A stretch of DNA of 64,000 bases, taken from the NCBI RefSeq assembly GCF_028736035.1, contig NZ_CP117866.1, positions 3,472,001 to 3,536,000 of the forward strand, read 5' to 3'. Under the pieces are notes generated by a model. It was given only the letters and a program-made list of their open reading frames with translations, did no database searches and was not told the DNA's origin. The position numbers and the translations under genes were made by a program. Positions 6,971 to 15,796 of the stretch are shown in pieces. The stretch's first letter is position 1. Every line of letters starts with the position of its first letter. This stretch comes from Streptomyces sp. T12 (lineage in GTDB: Bacteria > Actinomycetota > Actinomycetes > Streptomycetales > Streptomycetaceae).

Positions 6971-8038
6971 ATGCCGTCTCTGCCTGCCCCGGGCGTCGAC
7001 CGCCGTCTCTTCCTGACCTCGCTGCTCGGCGTCACCGCCGCTGCCGCCGGCCTCACCGGCTGCGCCGAGAGCAGCGCCGCCGACGCGGCCGAGGGTGCCT
7101 CCACCGCCCCGCTCGCCGCCAAGGTCCCCGCCGGAACCAGCCTGAAGATCGCCTCGTACCAGAACACCCAGCAACTCCAGTTCAGACTTGCCGAGTTGGG
7201 TGATCCGCCCTTCAAGGTCGGCAGCTGGGTGAACATCGGCGCCGGGCCCGATGTCATCAACGCCTTCCGCGCCGGGTCCCTGGACCTCGCCAACAACGCG
7301 GGCATCCCGCCGATCCAGGCGTACTACCAGGGCTTCGACGCGAAGATCGTCGCGATCAACATCACCCGCAAGCCCAACTACCTCTTCGCCACCAAGCCCG
7401 GCAGCGACATCCGGACGGTCGAGGACTTCAGGGGCAAGCGGCTCGCCTTCTCGCAGGGCCAGGCGCAGGGCGTGGTGCTGCTGCGGGCGCTGAAGAAGGC
7501 CGGTCTGGAGTACGACGAGGTGGAGCTGGTCCCGCTGACCAGCAACCAGTTCCTCACCGCCCTGCAGTCCGGCCAGGTCGACATCGCGCCGCTCGCCAAC
7601 CAGCAGGCACCGGCGTACCTGAAGCAGTACGAAGCCAAGGGCGCCCGCGCCATCACCACCGACGTCGTCGACCTGCTCAACCTGCTGTGGGCGCCGGTCT
7701 CCGTGCTGAACGACCCCGCGAAGGCGGCCGCGGTCGCCGCCTACATCCCGTACTGGGCCAAGGGCCAGGTGTGGACGTACGAGAACCCCGACATCTGGAA
7801 CGAGGAGTTCTACGTCAAGACCCAGAACCTGAGCCTCGCGCAGGCGCGGTCCATCTCGGAACTCGCCAACAAGCCGCTGTTCCCGCCGAGTTGGGACGAG
7901 GCCATCAAGTGGGAGCAGCAGACCGCGGATCTGCTCGCCGAGGGCGGCTTCGTGAAGAAGTTCGACGTCGGCGGCCTCTTCGACCACCGCTTCGAGGGCA
8001 TCGCCGCGAAGTCCGTACCCGCGCAGTACCGGAGGTGA
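6971..8038 (+). CDS. ssuA: Sulfonate/nitrate/taurine-type ABC transporter substrate-binding lipoprotein
   Basis: 355 aa. The N-terminus has a twin-arginine region (DRRLFLTSLLG), a hydrophobic stretch and lipobox LTGC, so it is an exported lipoprotein, possibly via Tat. The mature part is an NMT1/SsuA-like periplasmic-binding fold: SLKIASYQ, then the aliphatic-sulfonate family pattern GPDVINAFRAGSLDLANNAGIPP, the KPGSDIRTVEDFRGKRLAF segment, and SGQVDIAPLAN. The start at 6971 is preceded by ACGGAG; a longer in-frame start lacks a site. It is the first gene of a tight set with permease (5 nt gap) and ATPase. The substrate is probably an organosulfonate or sulfate ester, judged from the neighbouring monooxygenase and dioxygenase. 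Confidence 0.88.
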   Translation: MPSLPAPGVDRRLFLTSLLGVTAAAAGLTGCAESSAADAAEGASTAPLAAKVPAGTSLKIASYQNTQQLQFRLAELGDPPFKVGSWVNIGAGPDVINAFRAGSLDLANNAGIPPIQAYYQGFDAKIVAINITRKPNYLFATKPGSDIRTVEDFRGKRLAFSQGQAQGVVLLRALKKAGLEYDEVELVPLTSNQFLTALQSGQVDIAPLANQQAPAYLKQYEAKGARAITTDVVDLLNLLWAPVSVLNDPAKAAAVAAYIPYWAKGQVWTYENPDIWNEEFYVKTQNLSLAQARSISELANKPLFPPSWDEAIKWEQQTADLLAEGGFVKKFDVGGLFDHRFEGIAAKSVPAQYRR

Positions 8039-8043
8039 CGGCC

Positions 8044-8895
8044 ATGACCACGACGAGTGTGAGTACCGCGGCGCCACCGGCGAAGCCGGAGCCGGCGCCG
8101 GACCACCGCGTCCGCCGGCGCCGCTCCCTGGCCCCCGGCAAACGCGTCCCCGCCGCCCGACTCGCCGGCCCCGCCCTCCTCGTCGTCCTGTGGGCCGCGG
8201 CCTCCGCCGCCGGGGCACTGGATCCCGGCGCGATCCCGGCGCCCTGGACCGTCGTCGAGACCGGCGCCCACCTGTGGACCGCCGGGACCCTGCCCGACGA
8301 CATCCTGACCTCGCTGCAACGCGCCGGGACCGGGTTCGCCCTCGGTCTCGCCGCCGGGGTCGCCCTCGCGCTGGCCTCCGGGCTCAGCCGGACCGGGGAA
8401 GCACTGATCGACGGGACGGTGAACCTCAACCGGGCGATCCCGACCCTCGGTCTGATCCCGCTGTTCATCCTCTGGCTGGGCATCGGCGAGACCTTCAAGG
8501 TCGCCATCATCGCGATCGTCGTCTACATCCCGATCTACCTCAACACGCACGCCGCGCTGTCCGGCATCGACAGCCGTTTCGTCGAACTCGCCGAGGTGCA
8601 GGGGCTGAACCGGCTGCGGTTCATCCGGCAGATCGTCATCCCCGGCGCACTGCCCGGCTTCTTCGTCGGGCTGCGGCTCGGGGTGACCGGGTCCTGGCTG
8701 GGCCTGGTGGTGCTGGAGCAGATCAACGCCACCAGCGGACTCGGCTACCTGATGTTCCAGGCGCAGAACTACGGCCAGACGGACGTCATCCTCGTCGGCC
8801 TCGTCGTCTACGGCATCTTCGGCCTCGTCTCCGACAGCGCGGTCCGCATCGTCGAACGGAGGGTGCTGTCGTGGCGCCGCACACTGAGCAGCTGA
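8044..8895 (+). CDS. ssuC: Sulfonate-type ABC transporter permease
   Basis: 283 aa. A 45-residue Pro/Arg-rich cytoplasmic N-terminus is followed by about six membrane segments of the BPD_transp_1 fold. The coupling (EAA) loop reads ELAEVQGLNRLRFIRQIVIPGALPG, typical of SsuC/TauC. It forms the membrane channel with the downstream ATPase. GGAGG lies just upstream of the ATG, overlapping the end of the binding-protein gene. Confidence 0.93.
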   Translation: MTTTSVSTAAPPAKPEPAPDHRVRRRRSLAPGKRVPAARLAGPALLVVLWAAASAAGALDPGAIPAPWTVVETGAHLWTAGTLPDDILTSLQRAGTGFALGLAAGVALALASGLSRTGEALIDGTVNLNRAIPTLGLIPLFILWLGIGETFKVAIIAIVVYIPIYLNTHAALSGIDSRFVELAEVQGLNRLRFIRQIVIPGALPGFFVGLRLGVTGSWLGLVVLEQINATSGLGYLMFQAQNYGQTDVILVGLVVYGIFGLVSDSAVRIVERRVLSWRRTLSS

Positions 8896-9605
8896 CCCGC
8901 CCCGCCGTCCAGCTCCGGGGACTGACCCGCTCCTTCGCCGGACGTACCGTCCTCGACGGCATCGACCTGGACATTCCCGCCGGCCAGTTCACCGCGCTGC
9001 TCGGGCACAGCGGCTCCGGCAAGAGCACCCTGCTGCGGGCCGTCGCGGGCCTCGACCACGAGGTGGCCGGGAGCGGGCAGCTCACCGCGCCGGGCCGGGT
9101 GTCCGTGGTCTTCCAGGACTCGCGGCTGCTGCCCTGGCGCCGGGTGCTGGACAACGTACTGCTCGGTCTGGACGGCAAGGACGCCGACAGGAAGGGGCGG
9201 GAGGCCCTCGAAGAGGTGGGGCTGAAGGGCCGCGAGCGCGCCTGGCCCAGCGAGCTGTCCGGGGGCGAGGCGCAGCGTGCGGCACTGGCCCGGTCGCTGG
9301 TTCGGGAGCCCGAACTGCTCCTCGCCGACGAGCCGTTCGGGGCGCTGGACGCCCTCACCCGGATCAAGATGCATGCCCTGCTGCGGGAGCTGTGGGAGCG
9401 GCATCGGCCCTCGGTGCTGCTGGTCACCCACGACGTCGACGAGGCGATCGTGCTCGCCGACCGGGTGCTCGTGCTGGAGGAGGGCCGTATCGGGCTCGAC
9501 CTGCCCATCGACCGGCCGCACCCGCGCTCGTACCGGGATCCGCTGCTCGGGGAGTACCGAGAGCGGCTGCTCGGCGCGCTGGGTGTGACCGAGGACGTCG
9601 GGTGA
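8871..9605 (+). CDS. ssuB: Sulfonate-type ABC transporter ATP-binding protein
   Basis: 244-aa ATPase. Walker A GHSGSGKST, Q-loop VFQDSRLLPW, signature LSGGEAQRAALAR, Walker B ELLLADEPFGALD and H-loop VTHDVDEA are all intact. SsuB/TauB-type spacing and the DSRLLPW element support sulfonate uptake. The GTG start at 8871 (GGAGGG 7 nt upstream) overlaps the permease gene by 25 nt, implying translational coupling. It lies upstream of the shared intergenic repeat. Confidence 0.92.
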   Translation: MAPHTEQLTRPAVQLRGLTRSFAGRTVLDGIDLDIPAGQFTALLGHSGSGKSTLLRAVAGLDHEVAGSGQLTAPGRVSVVFQDSRLLPWRRVLDNVLLGLDGKDADRKGREALEEVGLKGRERAWPSELSGGEAQRAALARSLVREPELLLADEPFGALDALTRIKMHALLRELWERHRPSVLLVTHDVDEAIVLADRVLVLEEGRIGLDLPIDRPHPRSYRDPLLGEYRERLLGALGVTEDVG

Positions 9606-9650
9606 CCGCCGGGTGGGGTTTCGCCCCCGCCGCCCCTACCCGTCCCATCC

Positions 9651-9745
9651 CTGGGGGCTGCGCCCCCCAGACCCCCGCTTCGGCCCTGAACGGGCCTCGT
9701 CCTCAAACTCCCCCAGAGGGGGCACCCCCAGACGGGCTGGATGCA
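9651..9745. repeat. Streptomyces-type intergenic repeat with terminator-like hairpin
   Basis: Begins with hairpin arms CTGGGGG/CCCCCAG (9651-9670), followed by the CCCCCGCTTCGGCCCTGAACG and CTCCCCCAGAGGGGGCACCCC segments that recur between genes across Streptomyces genomes. It interrupts the sulfur cluster between the ATPase and monooxygenase genes, so partial termination is possible. Confidence 0.6.
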
Positions 9746-9771
9746 GCCACCTGCCCAAACCTAAGGACCCC

Positions 9772-11115
9772 ATGACCAGACAGCTCCACCTCAACGCCTT
9801 CCTGATGAACACCGGCCACCACGAGGCCTCCTGGCGCCTGCCCGAGAGCGACCCGTACGCGCACGTGGACCTGGCCCACTACGTGAATCTCGCCCGCATC
9901 GCCGAACGCGGCACCTTCGACTCCCTCTTCCTCGCCGACGGCCCCCAGCTGTGGAACAACCTCGCCCAGCGCCCGGCCGGTGCCCTGGAGCCGCTCACCC
10001 TGCTCACCGCGCTGGCGACGGCCACCGAGCACATCGGCCTCATCGCCACCGCCTCCACCTCCTACAACTCCCCCTACAACCTGGCCCGCAAGTTCGCCTC
10101 CCTCGACATCATCAGCGGCGGCCGGGCGGGCTGGAACATCGTCACGACCGCCGGTGCCGAGGCCGCCCGGAACTTCGGCCTGGACGCCGAGCCCGCGCAC
10201 GCCGAGCGGTACGCCCGTGCCGCCGAGTTCCTGGACGTCGCCCTGAAGCTCTGGGACAGCTGGGAGGACGACGCGATCGTCGCCGACAAGGCGGCCGGCG
10301 TGTGGGGCGACGACGCCAAGATCCATCCGCCTCGGCACAGCGGAACGTACTTCAGCGTCGAGGGCGCCCTCAACGTCCCCCGCTCACCGCAGGGTTACCC
10401 GCTGCTCGTGCAGGCGGGGTCGAGCGAGGACGGAAAGGCCTTCGCCGCCCGGTACGCGGAGGCGGTGTTCACCGCGCAGCAGACGATCGAGGACGCGCGG
10501 GCCTTCTACGCCGACCTCAAGGCACGTACCTCGCAAGTGGGCCGCGACCCGGACCACATCAAGGTGCTGCCCGGGATCGTCCCGGTGATCGGCTCGACGG
10601 AGGCCGAGGCGCGGGCGGCCGAGCAGGAGCTGGAGGACCACATCGTGTACGCGCACGGGGTGGGCCGGCTGGAGAGCCTGCTGCAACTGGCGTCCGGATC
10701 CTTGGAGTTGGACGCCGAGCTGCCCGCTTCACTGCCCTCCGAGGACGCCATCGAGGGCGCCAAGAGCCGCTACACGCTCGTGGTGGAGCTGGCCCGGCGC
10801 GAGCGGCTCACCGTGCGGCAGCTCATCGGCCGGCTCGGCGGCGGGCGCGGCCACCTCACCTTCGCCGGTACGCCCGAGCAGGTCGCCGACGCCATCGAGA
10901 CCTGGTTCACGCAGGGCGCCGCCGACGGCTTCAACATCATGCCGCCGGTCCTGCCCTCCGGTCTCGACGCCTTCGTCGACCACGTCGTCCCGATCCTCCG
11001 CGCCCGTGGCCTGCTCCGCGGCGAGTACGGCCCGCGCCGGACCCTGCGCGAGCGCTACGGCCTCCCGCGCCCCGCCAACCAGTACGTCAGCCCGTCCGCA
11101 CCCGCCCTCGTCTGA
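9772..11115 (+). CDS. FMN-dependent monooxygenase, NtaA/SnaA/DszA family (LLM class)
   Basis: 447 aa. Bacterial-luciferase fold (TIM barrel) using FMNH2 supplied by a separate reductase, which is not encoded here. Family features: HLNAFLMNTGHHEASWR at the start, TASTSYNSPYNLARKFASLD, SGGRAGWNIVTT, and PLLVQAGSSEDGKAFAARYAEAVFT. Members oxidise nitrilotriacetate, dibenzothiophene sulfone, pristinamycin and organosulfur compounds. Next to a sulfonate importer and a TauD homologue, release of sulfite from an organosulfur substrate is the likely role. The start at 9772 has AAGGA 4 nt before it, and the repeat sequence ends just upstream. Confidence 0.9.
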   Translation: MTRQLHLNAFLMNTGHHEASWRLPESDPYAHVDLAHYVNLARIAERGTFDSLFLADGPQLWNNLAQRPAGALEPLTLLTALATATEHIGLIATASTSYNSPYNLARKFASLDIISGGRAGWNIVTTAGAEAARNFGLDAEPAHAERYARAAEFLDVALKLWDSWEDDAIVADKAAGVWGDDAKIHPPRHSGTYFSVEGALNVPRSPQGYPLLVQAGSSEDGKAFAARYAEAVFTAQQTIEDARAFYADLKARTSQVGRDPDHIKVLPGIVPVIGSTEAEARAAEQELEDHIVYAHGVGRLESLLQLASGSLELDAELPASLPSEDAIEGAKSRYTLVVELARRERLTVRQLIGRLGGGRGHLTFAGTPEQVADAIETWFTQGAADGFNIMPPVLPSGLDAFVDHVVPILRARGLLRGEYGPRRTLRERYGLPRPANQYVSPSAPALV

Positions 11116-11126
11116 AAGGACCGCAC

Positions 11127-12038
11127 ATGTCTCTCGACTCCCTCGACATCCAGAAGGTCACCGCCAACATCGGCGCCCGCGTCTTTGGCGTCGACATCTC
11201 CAAGCCCCTCGCCGAGGAGCAGGTCGCCGCTCTGCGCGAGGCCCTCAACGTCCACAAGGCCCTCGTCTTCGACGACGTGAACCTGGACGACGCCGGTCAC
11301 CAGGCCTTCGCCCGCCACTTCGGCGACATCACCACCGCCCACCCGACGGTGTCCGCCGTCGACGGCGCCGCGAACGTGCTGCCCGTGGACAGCGAGCGAG
11401 GCCGGGCCAACCACTGGCACACCGACGTCACCTTCGTCCTCAACCCGCCGCAGGCCACCACCCTGCGCAGCATCACGATCCCGCCCTACGGCGGCGAGAC
11501 CCTGATCGCCAGCTCGGCGGCCGCCTACCGCCAGCTGCCCGAGCCACTGCGGAGGCTGGCCGACACGCTATGGGCGGAGCACACCAACGACTACGACTAC
11601 GCCGTACCGGACGAGGAGGTCGACGACCAGCAGGCCGCCCAGCGCGCCGAGTTCACGTCGATCAAGTACCGCACGGTCCACCCGGTCGTCCGCGTCCATC
11701 CGCTGACCGGTGAGCGCGGCCTGTTCATCGGCGGGTTCGCCCAGCGGATCGTGGGCCTCTCCCCGGGCGAGTCCCGCAAGATCCTGGACCTGCTCCAGGC
11801 GTACGTCACCCGGCCGGAGAACATCCTTCGCCACCGCTGGTCCGAGAACCAGCTGGTCGTCTTCGACAACCGCATCACCCAGCACTACGCCATCGACAAC
11901 TACGACGGCCTGCCGCGCCGTCTGCACCGGGTGACCGTCGCCGGTGACGTGCCGGTCGGCATCGAGGGCAAGGAGAGCCACTCGATCGAGGGGGACGCGT
12001 CGCACTACACGCCGGCCGCCCCACCCGTCGCGGCGTAG
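11127..12038 (+). CDS. TauD/TfdA-family Fe(II)/2-oxoglutarate dioxygenase
   Basis: 303 aa. Non-heme iron oxygenase that would hydroxylate a sulfonate or alkyl sulfate so that sulfite or sulfate is released. The iron ligands are visible as HWHTD (H98, D100) and H253, with R268 for 2-oxoglutarate; spacing closely matches E. coli TauD. The fold segments FARHFGDITTAHP and FVLNPPQATTLRSI are also typical. Eleven nt after the monooxygenase with AAAGGA before the ATG, so co-translated. Taurine itself or an alkylsulfatase substrate (AtsK-like) are both possible. Confidence 0.92.
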   Translation: MSLDSLDIQKVTANIGARVFGVDISKPLAEEQVAALREALNVHKALVFDDVNLDDAGHQAFARHFGDITTAHPTVSAVDGAANVLPVDSERGRANHWHTDVTFVLNPPQATTLRSITIPPYGGETLIASSAAAYRQLPEPLRRLADTLWAEHTNDYDYAVPDEEVDDQQAAQRAEFTSIKYRTVHPVVRVHPLTGERGLFIGGFAQRIVGLSPGESRKILDLLQAYVTRPENILRHRWSENQLVVFDNRITQHYAIDNYDGLPRRLHRVTVAGDVPVGIEGKESHSIEGDASHYTPAAPPVAA

Positions 12039-12076
12039 CCGTCACTTCACGCACAGTGCGGCGAGTGTCCGCATAG

Positions 12077-12127
12077 TGGGCAGCCTCTCCTTCTGGCCGG
12101 AGAGGCTGCCCAGACTGTGGGCGTTTT
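12077..12127 (+). terminator. Rho-independent terminator of the sulfur cluster
   Basis: Perfect 14-bp stem (TGGGCAGCCTCTCC / GGAGAGGCTGCCCA, 12077-12090 and 12099-12112) with an 8-nt loop, then TTTTT at 12123-12127. Confidence 0.85.
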
Positions 12128-12158
12128 TGCCCTCTCACGCATTGGACGAGCCGCGCCC

Positions 12159-13553
12159 ATGCCCAGCACCTCCACGGAGACGCCCCCGAAGGCGGACGGC
12201 GTCTCCCCCGGACTCAACCACGGCCTCAAGCAGCGCCACCTGTCGATGATCGCCCTCGGCGGTGTCATCGGGGCGGGCCTGTTCGTCGGCTCCGGCGCCG
12301 GTATCGCCGCCGCCGGCCCGTCGATCGTCATCGCCTACGTCCTCTCCGGCCTCCTCGTGATGCTGGTGATGCGGATGCTCGGCGAGATGTCGGCCGCATA
12401 CCCCTCCTCCGGCTCCTTCTCCGCGCACGCCGAGCGGGCGATCGGCCCGTGGGCCGGTTTCACGGCCGGCTGGTCCTTCTGGGTCCTGCTCTGCACGGCC
12501 GTCGGCCTGGAGGGCATCGGCGCCGCGAAGATCGTCACGACCTGGCTGCCGCATACGCCCGAGTGGGCGTGGGTGGCCCTGTTCATGGTCGTCTTCTGCG
12601 GCGCGAACCTGGCCGCCGTGAAGAACTTCGGCGAGTTCGAGTTCTGGTTCGCGGCACTGAAGGTCGGCGCGATCACGCTGTTCCTGGTGCTGGGCGGGCT
12701 GGCGATCGCCGGCGTCCTGCCGGGCACGGACGCGCCGGGGACCGCGCACCTCACCGGTGAGGGCGGCTTCTTCCCGAACGGCAGCGAGGGCCTGATCATC
12801 GGCCTGCTCGCCTCCGTCTTCGCCTACGGCGGCATGGAGACGGTCACCATCGCCGCCGCCGAGTCGGAGAACCCGGTCAGCGGCGTGGCCAGCGCCGTCC
12901 GGACGGCCATGTGGCGCATCGCCCTCTTCTACATCGGCTCGATGGCGGTCGTCGTCACCCTCGTCCCCTGGGACTCCAAGGAGATCGTCGCCAAGGGCCC
13001 CTACGTCGCCGCCCTCGACCACCTCGGCATCCCCGGCGCCGGCCAGGTGATGAACGTCGTGGTCCTGGTCGCGCTGCTGAGCGCCATGAACGCCAACATC
13101 TACGGCTCCTCGCGCATCGCCTACTCCCTCGTCCAGCGCGGGCAGGGGCCTGCGGCGCTGGGCCGCGTTTCGGGCGGCGTCCCGCGGATCGCCGTCCTCG
13201 CCTCCTCCGTGTTCGGCTTCGTGTGCGTGGCGCTGAGCTACTGGCGGCCGGACGACGTCTTCCCCTGGCTGCTGAACATGATCGGCGCGGTCATCCTCGT
13301 CGTCTGGATCTTCATCGCCGTCTCCCAGCTGCGGCTGCGCGGCCGGCTGGAGCGCGAGACACCGGAGAAGCTGGTCGTGCGGATGTGGGCGTTCCCGGTG
13401 CTGACGTGGGTCGCGCTGGCGGGGATGACGGCGATCTTCGTGCTGATGGCCAGGGAGCCGGATACGCGGGTGCAGCTGTACTCGACCGGGGGGATGACGG
13501 TGTTCCTTGCGGTGGTCGGGTACGCGTGGCAGCGGGCCCGCGCGAAGAGCTGA
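12159..13553 (+). CDS. Amino-acid permease (APC superfamily, GabP/AnsP type)
   Basis: 464 aa, about 12 membrane segments. The N-terminus KQRHLSMIALGGVIGAGLFVGSG is the typical first segment of AAT-family amino-acid/proton symporters; METVTIAAAESENP and PWDSKEIVAKGPYVAALDHLGIP are conserved with the partial permease at the window start. The start at 12159 follows GGACGAG. Single gene between two strong terminators, so it is independently transcribed. Substrate undetermined. Confidence 0.93.
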   Translation: MPSTSTETPPKADGVSPGLNHGLKQRHLSMIALGGVIGAGLFVGSGAGIAAAGPSIVIAYVLSGLLVMLVMRMLGEMSAAYPSSGSFSAHAERAIGPWAGFTAGWSFWVLLCTAVGLEGIGAAKIVTTWLPHTPEWAWVALFMVVFCGANLAAVKNFGEFEFWFAALKVGAITLFLVLGGLAIAGVLPGTDAPGTAHLTGEGGFFPNGSEGLIIGLLASVFAYGGMETVTIAAAESENPVSGVASAVRTAMWRIALFYIGSMAVVVTLVPWDSKEIVAKGPYVAALDHLGIPGAGQVMNVVVLVALLSAMNANIYGSSRIAYSLVQRGQGPAALGRVSGGVPRIAVLASSVFGFVCVALSYWRPDDVFPWLLNMIGAVILVVWIFIAVSQLRLRGRLERETPEKLVVRMWAFPVLTWVALAGMTAIFVLMAREPDTRVQLYSTGGMTVFLAVVGYAWQRARAKS

Positions 13554-13574
13554 CACCCCCTTCTACGGCGCCGA

Positions 13575-13605
13575 AGCCCCCGTGTGATCCACACGGGGGC
13601 TTTTT
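13575..13605 (+). terminator. Rho-independent terminator of the permease gene
   Basis: Perfect 11-bp arms AGCCCCCGTGT / ACACGGGGGCT, loop GATCC, then TTTTT. It shields the sodF promoter from upstream read-through. Confidence 0.9.
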
Positions 13606-13620
13606 GCTGTTAGCTTGTTA

Positions 13621-13637
13621 TTGCAAGCTACTTGCAA
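13621..13637 (+). promoter_or_regulatory. Nur box (nickel-responsive operator) of sodF
   Basis: TTGCAA-GCTAC-TTGCAA exactly fits the published Streptomyces Nur-box consensus tTGCaa-N5-ttGCAA. It lies 24 bp before the sodF start, where a bound Ni-Nur would block transcription or elongation. TTGTTAT just upstream may be part of the -10 region. Confidence 0.85.
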
Positions 13638-13661
13638 CAAGAGCATCTGAGGGGACCCTTC

Positions 13662-14303
13662 ATGCCCGTCTACACACTCCCGGAACTGCCCTACGACTAC
13701 GCCGCGCTCGCGCCCGTGATCAGCCCCGAGATCATCGAGCTGCACCACGACAAGCACCACGCGGCCTATGTGAAAGGTGCGAACGACACCCTGGAGCAGC
13801 TTGCGGAGGCGCGCGACAAGGAGTCGTGGGGCTCGGTCAACGGGCTGGAGAAGAACCTGGCGTTCCACCTGTCCGGGCACATCCTGCACAGCATCTATTG
13901 GACGAACATGAGCGGAGACGGGGGCGGTGAGCCCCTCGCTGCGGACGGCGTGGGTGACCTCGCGGACGCCATCACCGAATCATTCGGCTCCTTCGCCGGG
14001 TTCAAGGCCCAGCTGACCAAGGCATCCGCAACCACCCAGGGGTCCGGGTGGGGCGTGCTCGCATACGAGCCCCTGAGCGGCCGCCTCGTCATCGAGCAGG
14101 TCTATGACCACCAGGGCAACGTGGGTCAGGGCTCGGTGCCGATCCTCGTCTTCGATGCCTGGGAGCACGCCTTCTACCTGCAGTACAAGAACCAGAAGGT
14201 GGACTTCATCGAGGCGATGTGGCGGGTCGTCAACTGGCAGGACGTTGCGCGGCGTTACGAGGCCGCGAAGTCCCGCGCCGACGTATTGCTGCTGGCGCCG
14301 TGA
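13662..14303 (+). CDS. sodF: Iron superoxide dismutase
   Basis: 213 aa. Cytoplasmic Fe/Mn-type SOD converting superoxide to H2O2 and O2. Metal ligands are recognisable: H28 in LHHDKHH, the last His of HLSGHILHS, and D and H of [10 protein letters not shown]. The sequence follows the Streptomyces SodF pattern ([43 protein letters not shown]). Start at 13662 with TGAGGGGA upstream. In Streptomyces, SodF is made when nickel is scarce and SodN (Ni-SOD) when it is plentiful; the Nur box here predicts the same. Followed by a strong stem-loop. Confidence 0.95.
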   Translation: MPVYTLPELPYDYAALAPVISPEIIELHHDKHHAAYVKGANDTLEQLAEARDKESWGSVNGLEKNLAFHLSGHILHSIYWTNMSGDGGGEPLAADGVGDLADAITESFGSFAGFKAQLTKASATTQGSGWGVLAYEPLSGRLVIEQVYDHQGNVGQGSVPILVFDAWEHAFYLQYKNQKVDFIEAMWRVVNWQDVARRYEAAKSRADVLLLAP

Positions 14304-14366
14304 GGCACGCCTGAAGTGTCCTGCTCGTGATCGTCTTCTCACCTTTCACGTGGCAGGCAGATAGGG

Positions 14367-14405
14367 GGAAGGCCCTCGCGAGGACGTGACTCGCGAGGGC
14401 CTTCC
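14367..14405. terminator. Bidirectional terminator between sodF and marR-type gene
   Basis: Perfect 15-bp arms GGAAGGCCCTCGCGA / TCGCGAGGGCCTTCC with a 9-nt loop, flanked by AG/CTT-rich ends on both sides. Confidence 0.85.
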
Positions 14406-14444
14406 TTGTGCGTCATGCACACCCAGAGACGACATGACGCAACT

Positions 14445-14927
14445 TCAAGGGTGGGCACCTATCGTCGGTGCGAGGTTACGGGCGAGTACGTTCAGCGCTT
14501 CCGTGACTTCCCTCAGCCGCTGCCGGTCATCAGAACCGAGCGCCGCGGCGAGTGCCTTCTCAATGCCAGTGGCGCGAACCTGCGCCACTCGCTCGGACAC
14601 CTCGCCCGCCGGACGCACAAGCACGCGCCGCCGATCAGTGGGGTCCGGCACAGTGTGCACCGATCCGGCCTCCTTCAGCCGGGCGACGGCCGCGGACACC
14701 TGACTCTGCGGCAGACCGGTGCGGGCAGCGATCTCGCCGACGGCACTGTCCGGATGCCCTGCGATGTCGCTGGCCACGACCAGCACCAGGCGAGTACTGC
14801 CCGCATATCGGCCGACACCGCCGGGAGGCTCCGGCAACGCCTCTTCACCGATCTTCATGAGTGCACGCCCCAGCAGGAACAGCTCGACTCCGTTCACGCC
14901 CACCAACGTACTTCGGATCAGATCCAT
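14445..14927 (-). CDS. MarR-family transcriptional regulator
   Basis: 160 aa. Winged-helix dimeric repressor family. The HTH reads AVGEIAARTGLPQSQVSAAVARLKEAGSV (about 63-91), followed by the wing DPTDRRRVLVRPA and C-terminal dimerisation helices. No Cys residues are present that would suggest a thiol-sensing mechanism. The gene's 5' end abuts the IscB remnant, and there is no co-oriented downstream target, so what it controls is unclear. Confidence 0.85.
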   Translation of the reverse strand: MDLIRSTLVGVNGVELFLLGRALMKIGEEALPEPPGGVGRYAGSTRLVLVVASDIAGHPDSAVGEIAARTGLPQSQVSAAVARLKEAGSVHTVPDPTDRRRVLVRPAGEVSERVAQVRATGIEKALAAALGSDDRQRLREVTEALNVLARNLAPTIGAHP

Positions 14928-14935
14928 CGAACTTG

Positions 14936-15745
14936 ATGTATCTAATTTACAACCGTCGCCGCCCGGAAGGCTGGCTGCCTCCGTCCTTGAAGCACCGAGT
15001 GGATACCACTTGCTCTTGGGTCCGGCGCTTGCAGAATTGGGCGCCAGTGACAGAGGTCCACATCGAGCGAACCGCCTTCGATGTGCACGCTATGAGCGTG
15101 GGAGTGTCCTTGCAGGGGATCGAGTATCAGCAAGGCACGCTCGCGGGCTATGAAGTGCGCCAGTACCTCCTTGAGCACTGGGGGCGCGCATGCGCATACT
15201 GCGGCGCGTCCGGGGTGCCCCTTCAGGTGGAGCACATCAGACCTCGCTCACGCGGTGGATCGGACCGGGTGTCCAACCTGACGCTGGCTTGCCGCCCGTG
15301 CAACCACGCCAAGGGCAGCCTCTCGGTGGAGAAGTTCCTGAAGGACAAGCCTCGGCTTGTCGCGAGGATCCTCGCCCATGCCAAGGCACCGCTGCGGGAT
15401 GCTGCGGCGATGAACTCCACACGATGGTCCCTGTGGCGAAGACTTCAGGAACTCGGTACACAGTTGGTCTGGCGGGCGCACGAAATACAACCGCAGCCGC
15501 CACGGCTCCCCACGGGAAAGAACTCCGGAACGCACAAGGGACGGGTCGCCGTGCGCTCCACCGGCAGATTCAACATCCGCACCGACCACGGTCTCGTCCA
15601 AGGAGTCCATCACCGCCATGTCCGCCTACTGCAGCGCGCCGACGGCTACGGCTATGGGCGCCGACCCGAGCAGCAGACGGGGAGAACGAGCGATGACGCT
15701 ACGGCGAGTCCGGATATGACCTGGAACTCGAAGCCCTGCCGCTGA
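14936..15745 (+). pseudogene. Decayed IscB (OMEGA RNA-guided nuclease) remnant
   Basis: The frame retains the IscB bridge-helix end (YNRRRPEGWLPPSLKHRVDTT), the RuvC-II strand with catalytic-type Glu (VTEVHIERTAFD), LAGYEVRQYLLEHWGRACAYC, a full HNH core (CAYCG, VEHIRPRSRGG, SNLTLACRPCNHAKG), and the RuvC-III approach (APLRDAAAMNSTRWSLWRRL). The next IscB segment, SGGRTKYNRSRHG, appears at 15468-15506 but in another frame. Then the original frame resumes in the C-terminal domain (PTGKNSGTHKGRVAVRS through LLQRADGYGYG), skipping the RuvC-III His/Asp block. The N-terminal PLMP/RuvC-I part and any upstream omega-RNA are missing where the marR-type gene begins. No ribosome site. So: truncation, frameshift and internal deletion. 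Confidence 0.85.
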
Positions 15746-15796
15746 TCGAACTGGCGATGCGGCGATGGTGCGCCTGGAGCAACGGGATTGTTGCAG

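Noticed and set aside
8190..8870. N-terminal extension of the sulfonate ATPase across the permease gene
   Set aside because: Arg/Asp-rich shadow sequence; GTG 8871 has a good GGAGGG site and gives the normal ATPase N-terminus.
9859..9879. HVDL motif in the monooxygenase (YAHVDLAHY)
   Set aside because: It is inside the N-terminal domain of a 447-aa enzyme, not a short leader; coincidence with the leader-peptide motif.
14936..15745. Functional stand-alone HNH endonuclease
   Set aside because: HNH core is intact, but the out-of-frame IscB block, internal deletion, lost N-terminus and missing ribosome site point to decay rather than a working gene.
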